Below, one piece after another: positions 60,148 to 64,000 of a stretch of DNA of 64,000 bases. The notes under the pieces are model-generated. The model ran no database searches and had not been told where the DNA came from. It saw nothing but the letters and a program-made list of their open reading frames with translations. Source of the stretch: DASUAS01 sp963809795 (lineage in GTDB: Bacteria > Actinomycetota > Acidimicrobiia > IMCC26256 > DASPTH01); contig CAWELN010000019.1 in NCBI GenBank assembly GCA_963809795.1, positions 62,001 through 126,000 on the forward strand, written 5' to 3'. Position 1 is the first letter of the stretch; every line of letters starts with the position of its first letter. A program made the translations under genes and the position numbers.

Positions 60148-61353
60148 CTACACGACACCGAGGTCGTGGAGGTGGGCGCGGTGGTCGGCGTCGTACCCGA
60201 GCTCCTCGAGCACCTCGTCGGTGTGCTGGCCGAGTGCGGGCGCGGAACGGATGGTGAACTGCTCACCCGGCACGACGACCGGGTTGCCGAGCGTGAGGAC
60301 GTCTCCGAACACCGGATGTTCCTCGACGACGACCTGTCCGCGTGACTGCAGGTGCGGGTCGCCGGCGACCTCGTCGAAGCGCAGCGCGGGCCCGAGCGCG
60401 ACGTCGTACTCGACAGCCACCTGCATCCACTCGGCCTGGGTCCTGGTCAGGAAGACCTGCTGGATCTCGCGGCGGAGCGCGTCTTCGCCGCCGGCGAAGT
60501 CGACGACGAGATCGGTGCGGTGCTCGCCCATCAGGTCCTCGCGGCCGACTGCCTTGCACCAGTGCTCCCAGAACTTCGCCTCGATCGCGCAGAACAGCAC
60601 GTACTTGCCGTCGGCGGTCTCGTAGTACTGGTACTTGGTGGACTCTCCGGGGCCCTTCCCCGACCAGCTCCGGTCGACCAGGTCGGGATTGAGCCTGGGG
60701 ATCGCATCGAGCCACCGGCTCGCGAGCACGGCGTCGGCGCACGACACGTCGAGGTAGCACCCCTCGCCTGTGAGCCGGGCACGGGCGAGCGCGCACGCAA
60801 CGCCGAACGCGGCGTACAGCGGGCCGAGCACGACGCCACCGCTGCCCGCATCGGCATCACCGGCGGCGACGACGTGCCCCTCGCGGTCGAGCGCCATCCG
60901 CGGCGCGCCACCGCCGAGCGCGTCCATCATCTGCCCATGCGTCGGGACCTCCGCATACGGACCGGTCGCGCCGAACCCGGTCGCCTGGCAGTACACGATG
61001 TCGGGATTGATGGCGCGCACCGAGTCGGGGTCGAGTCCCAGCTTGCGGTTCGTGTCGCCCACGTTGCCGGTGATGAAGATGTCGGCGCGTTCGAGGAGTC
61101 GGGCGAGCACTTCGCGTCCTTCCGGTGTGCGTGCGTCGCAGGTGAGGCTGCGCTTGTTGCGGTTGAGCGCGAGATGGAACGTCGACCAGTCGGGGGCGAA
61201 CCGGGTCATGATGTTGCGGAGGTAGTCGCCGAGACCGGGGGTCTCGACCTTCACGACGTCGGCACCTTCGTCGCCGAGCAGGCGGCCGAGGTGGTCGACG
61301 GTCATGAGCACACCGGTCTCGACGACCGTCACACCTTCGAGCAGCCCGGTCAC
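60148..61353 (-). CDS. CaiB/BaiF family CoA-transferase
   Basis: A 401-residue type III CoA-transferase: GVTVVETGVLMTVDHLGRLL, LGDEGADVVKVETPGLGDYL, LALNRNKRSLTCDARTPEGR, INPDIVYCQATGFGATGPYA and a probable catalytic Asp in AAGDADAGSGGVVLGPLYAA. It would move CoA between two carboxylic acids without ATP. It is upstream of the amidohydrolase and double CoA-transferase genes, in one directon. Confidence 0.9.
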   Translation of the reverse strand: MTGLLEGVTVVETGVLMTVDHLGRLLGDEGADVVKVETPGLGDYLRNIMTRFAPDWSTFHLALNRNKRSLTCDARTPEGREVLARLLERADIFITGNVGDTNRKLGLDPDSVRAINPDIVYCQATGFGATGPYAEVPTHGQMMDALGGGAPRMALDREGHVVAAGDADAGSGGVVLGPLYAAFGVACALARARLTGEGCYLDVSCADAVLASRWLDAIPRLNPDLVDRSWSGKGPGESTKYQYYETADGKYVLFCAIEAKFWEHWCKAVGREDLMGEHRTDLVVDFAGGEDALRREIQQVFLTRTQAEWMQVAVEYDVALGPALRFDEVAGDPHLQSRGQVVVEEHPVFGDVLTLGNPVVVPGEQFTIRSAPALGQHTDEVLEELGYDADHRAHLHDLGVV

Positions 61354-61415
61354 GCACGCTCCCCGTCTCGGATCGCGTCATCCTCGCGCGCCGGCTGGTG
61401 CGTCCTCAGTTGGTC

Positions 61416-62228
61416 TCAGCTGCTCGGTGAGACGCGGGCCGGCAACGGGGAGAACGCCGACGGCCGCTTCTCTGTGAATGCGGCGACGCCCTCGCGGAAA
61501 TCCGACCGGCGCCCGGGTTCCTTCACCAGGTGGGTCGCCTCCGCCTGCGACTCCTCGAGCCCCCGGGTCCAGTCGGCGGCCACCTGTGCCTTCACCGCCT
61601 GCATGGCAAGGGGCGAGCAGTTCGTGGCGAGGTCACGTGCGTACGCCTGCGTCGCCGCGAGCAGCTCGTCGGCCGCGTAGACGCGGTTCACCAGGCCCAT
61701 GCTGAGCGCCTCCTCGGCCGTGACCGTGCGCCCGGAGAGCAGCAGGTCCATCGCGTTGCCCGTGCCGACGATGCGCGGCAGCATCCACGACGCGCCGAAT
61801 TCGGCGACCAGTCCGCGCCGGGTGAACACGGTCGCGAGCTTCACCCCCGCGGCCGCGAACCGCAGGTCGGCCACCAGCGCCTGCACGAGCCCGATGCCGG
61901 CGCAACCGCCGTTGATCGCGGCCAGCAACGGCTTGCGGAGGCCGCGCGCGTAGGTCATCGGCCGGTCGACGCCCTCCTTCCCCGCCACACCCTGAGTGCG
62001 CGCGGCGAGGTCGCCGGCGTCGAGGCCCGGGCAGAACCCGCGCCCGGCGCCGGTGAGCACGACCACCCGCACTGCCGGGTCGTCGTCGAGCGCGTCGATC
62101 AGGTCGAAGTAGGCGACCTCCATTGCGTACGTCCATGCGTTCATGCGCTGGGGTCGGTTGAGGATGACGGTGGCGATCCCGTCGTCCACCTCGCACAGCA
62201 CCGGTGCGTCGCCGGCGTTCTCGTTCAC
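61416..62228 (-). CDS. Enoyl-CoA hydratase/isomerase family protein
   Basis: A 270-residue crotonase-fold protein: IATVILNRPQRMNAWTYAME, VVLTGAGRGFCPGLDAGDLA, LLAAINGGCAGIGLVQALVA and LVAEFGASWMLPRIVGTGNA. The Glu in LVAEFGASW is at the position of a catalytic glutamate. GTG 62228 overlaps the MBL hydrolase stop by 4 nt, so the two are co-translated. Confidence 0.9.
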   Translation of the reverse strand: MNENAGDAPVLCEVDDGIATVILNRPQRMNAWTYAMEVAYFDLIDALDDDPAVRVVVLTGAGRGFCPGLDAGDLAARTQGVAGKEGVDRPMTYARGLRKPLLAAINGGCAGIGLVQALVADLRFAAAGVKLATVFTRRGLVAEFGASWMLPRIVGTGNAMDLLLSGRTVTAEEALSMGLVNRVYAADELLAATQAYARDLATNCSPLAMQAVKAQVAADWTRGLEESQAEATHLVKEPGRRSDFREGVAAFTEKRPSAFSPLPARVSPSS

Positions 62229-63244
62229 GCCTCGACGAGCTTCCACCGCGACGGCTCGCCCTCTGACTCCTCGAGCACTCCACGCTTGGTGAGGGCGCGC
62301 AAGTGCGCGTAGGCCTCGCCGATGGCGGAGCGGCGCATGAACCCGTCGATCTGATCCCATGGGCGCGACCAGTCCATGCGCGGCGCGACCTCCCACGCGG
62401 TGTCGTAGCCGGCGCGCACCGCGTCGATCACCTCGACGAAGCGGTGCTCGTGGTGGGCGCGGATCTCGAGCAGGCGCGCGCGGTGCCCCACATAGCGCCA
62501 CTCGTGCGCAGGCAGCGCCTCGGTCGCGTCGTAGGCGGCCAGCTTCTCCAACGACTGGAGGTAGTCGCCGAGCGGATCGGGCTCGGTCTGCGGGTTGAGG
62601 TTCACGTTCGGGGTGATGCGCGGAAGCACGCAGTCACCGGTGAGCATGAGCCGGTGCTTCGCCTCCCAGAAGCAGAGGTGACCGGGGGAGTGGCCGGGTG
62701 TCCACACCGCGGTGAGGTCCCAGCCCGGCATGTCGGGACGGTCGCCGTCCTCCATGAGGACGGTCGGCTCGACGAAGTCGACCAGTGGGCGCACCGGCAT
62801 CGACGCGTTGCGCAGCTCTTCGAGCTCGGCCGCGGGCGCACCGAGCTTGCGCAGCATCCCACCCATGCTCACGAGGAGGTCGGTCGGCTCCTCGTAGCGG
62901 TCATGGATGAGCCGGGCGTCGGCCGGATGCAGCGCGATCCACGCGTCGGAGATCTCGCGGACGCGTCCGGCGAGGCCGTAGTGGTCGGGGTGGATGTGGG
63001 TGACCATGACGCCCTGCACGTCGGTCATCTCGAAGCCGCCCTGGCGGAGCCCGGCGCTCAGCGCCTCGAACGCGTCGTCGGTGTTCCACCCGGCGTCGAC
63101 GAGGAACGGGCCCTTCTCGGTCTCGAACGCGTACACGAAGACGTAGCGCAGTGGGATGGGGAGGGGCACCGGGATGCTCCACAGGCCGGGCCGCACCTGC
63201 TCGACGGGGGGCAGCGGTTTGGTGGAGGGTGCGGTCGACGTCAT
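62225..63244 (-). CDS. MBL-fold metallo-hydrolase
   Basis: A 339-residue metallo-beta-lactamase-fold hydrolase with THIHPDHYGLAGR (H-x-H-x-D-H), a second metal His in TPGHSPGHLCFWEAKH, LTGDCVLPRI and ALPAHEW. The C-terminal 60 residues (RSAIGEAYAHLRALTKRGVL) resemble the winged-helix tail of LACTB2-like proteins. Thioesterase or lactonase activity is plausible in a CoA catabolic cluster. ATG 63244 has a poor ribosome site but a CATTCT box 6 nt upstream. Confidence 0.88.
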   Translation of the reverse strand: MTSTAPSTKPLPPVEQVRPGLWSIPVPLPIPLRYVFVYAFETEKGPFLVDAGWNTDDAFEALSAGLRQGGFEMTDVQGVMVTHIHPDHYGLAGRVREISDAWIALHPADARLIHDRYEEPTDLLVSMGGMLRKLGAPAAELEELRNASMPVRPLVDFVEPTVLMEDGDRPDMPGWDLTAVWTPGHSPGHLCFWEAKHRLMLTGDCVLPRITPNVNLNPQTEPDPLGDYLQSLEKLAAYDATEALPAHEWRYVGHRARLLEIRAHHEHRFVEVIDAVRAGYDTAWEVAPRMDWSRPWDQIDGFMRRSAIGEAYAHLRALTKRGVLEESEGEPSRWKLVEA

Positions 63245-63299
63245 CGCAAGAGAATGCCAGACGGCTGTAGGTTTCCGCCCCATCACGAGGGGAGCACGG

Positions 63300-64000
63300 A
63301 TGCGCGGGTTGACGGACAAGGTGGCGGTCGTCGCCGGGGGCGGGTCGGGCATCGGCGCCGCCACCGCCGCCCGGCTGGGAGCGGAGGGAGCGGCGGTGGT
63401 GGTCGGCGACCTCGACGGGGAGAGCGCCGAGGCCGTCGCCGCCGAGGTGCGCGACGCCGGGGGGCGGGCGCTCGGGGTGCAGTTCGACATCGCCGACGAC
63501 GACTCGGTGGGCGCGCTCGTGGACGCCGCGGTGCAGGAGTTCGGTGGCGTCGACCACCTGCACGCCAACGCCGCCGACCTGTCGCCCGAGACCATCGGCC
63601 GTGACTCCGACGCGTTGACGGTCCCGCTCGAGGTGTTCGACCAGACGCTCCAGGTCAACCTGCGCGGCCACCTGTTGTGCACCCGGCACGTGCTGCCGCA
63701 CCTCCTGGCACGCGGAGGTGGCGCGATGGTCTACACCAGCTCGGCGGCCGGCCACATCGGGGAACCGCAACGCCCGTCGTACGGTGTGTCGAAGGCCGGC
63801 ATCAACTCGATGGTGCGCCACGTCGCGTCGCGGTGGGGCCGGGAGGGGATCCGGGCGAACGCGGTGGCGCCGGGCCTGGTCCTCACCCCCAAGATGGCCG
63901 AGACCATCGCGCCCGAGTTCACCGCGTACGCGCTGGGAGTCGGGCGGTCCCCGCGGCTCGGTCGGCCCGACGACATCGCGGCGATGGTCGCCTTCCTGAT
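63300..64000 (+). CDS. SDR family oxidoreductase (3' truncated by window)
   Basis: The first 233 residues of a dehydrogenase, open to the window edge. The cofactor motif is VAGGGSGIGAATAARLGAEG, then HANAADLSPETIG where most SDRs have NNAG, Ser in YTSSAAGHIGEPQ, Tyr/Lys in YGVSKAGINSMV and NAVAPGLVLTPKMAETIAP. The sequence at the break, RPDDIAAMVAFL, is about 20 residues before the usual end. GAGGGGAG precedes the ATG. It is divergent from the MBL hydrolase gene, with 55 nt between. Confidence 0.9.
   Translation, partial: MRGLTDKVAVVAGGGSGIGAATAARLGAEGAAVVVGDLDGESAEAVAAEVRDAGGRALGVQFDIADDDSVGALVDAAVQEFGGVDHLHANAADLSPETIGRDSDALTVPLEVFDQTLQVNLRGHLLCTRHVLPHLLARGGGAMVYTSSAAGHIGEPQRPSYGVSKAGINSMVRHVASRWGREGIRANAVAPGLVLTPKMAETIAPEFTAYALGVGRSPRLGRPDDIAAMVAFL

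Noticed and set aside
1..64000. CRISPR arrays, rRNA, tRNA genes, transposases or integrases
   Set aside because: No regularly spaced repeats, tRNA arms or recombinase motifs were found by eye. The only tRNA-like end belongs to the tmRNA gene.

Overview
This window is high-GC, densely packed bacterial DNA, and the gene content points to an actinomycete (Actinomycetota). Placement in Acidimicrobiia is my inference. Supporting features are the mec-cysO-cysM-tsaC-murI-(MBL phosphodiesterase)-rph-rdgB block, which follows the mycobacterial gene order, F420-dependent (LLM class) oxidoreductases, mycothiol-type maleylpyruvate-isomerase-fold enzymes, a GerW/YtfJ protein, frequent ATGA/GTGA start-stop overlaps, and many genes with a TAnnnT box only 6-8 nt before the start codon, as in leaderless actinobacterial transcripts.

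Region 1 (1-13.1 kb) holds the end of ftsX and a coiled-coil M23 peptidase, then peroxiredoxin, DUF3052, SRAP, MDMPI-fold, F420 oxidoreductase, an asparagine synthetase fused to an F420-0:glutamate-ligase-like domain, sulfotransferase, DUF72, HAD and FtsX-type permease genes. Three of these genes (M23 peptidase, asnB fusion, permease) are each split by one single-base frameshift. Their domains are otherwise intact, so consensus indels or recent mutation are likely.

Region 2 (13.1-18.7 kb) is regulatory and redox related. A TetR-family regulator heads a five-gene operon behind a promoter that carries two tet-operator-like palindromes, one identical to the 19-bp tetO2 sequence of Tn10. A GerW protein follows, then a TetR-FMN-reductase fusion transcribed divergently from an SRPBCC gene across paired GTACC/GGTAC palindromes.

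Region 3 (18.7-24.6 kb) has an FkbM methyltransferase and a glycosyltransferase of visibly different composition, a gene-poor stretch with a gene remnant, the tmRNA gene ssrA (minus strand, tag ANTDEGNLALAA), a PadR-DrrA-DrrB-type exporter operon and smpB. Region 4 (24.6-33.4 kb) is the mec/cysO/cysM housekeeping block. Mec and CysO are separated here by four small genes, one of them a degenerate JAB-like protein.

Region 5 (33.4-64 kb) is a large CoA-thioester catabolic cluster: two acyl-CoA synthetases, four acyl-CoA dehydrogenases (two adjacent and possibly heteromeric), three enoyl-CoA hydratases, a MaoC hydratase, five SDRs, two F420 oxidoreductases, a cytochrome P450, two type III CoA-transferases (one a tandem double-domain protein), a thioesterase, four amidohydrolases, an alpha/beta hydrolase, a DUF2889 protein and an MBL hydrolase. 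The set resembles actinobacterial steroid or alicyclic/aromatic acid degradation clusters, but the substrate cannot be read from sequence. No CRISPR array, tRNA, rRNA, insertion sequence or integrase was seen.
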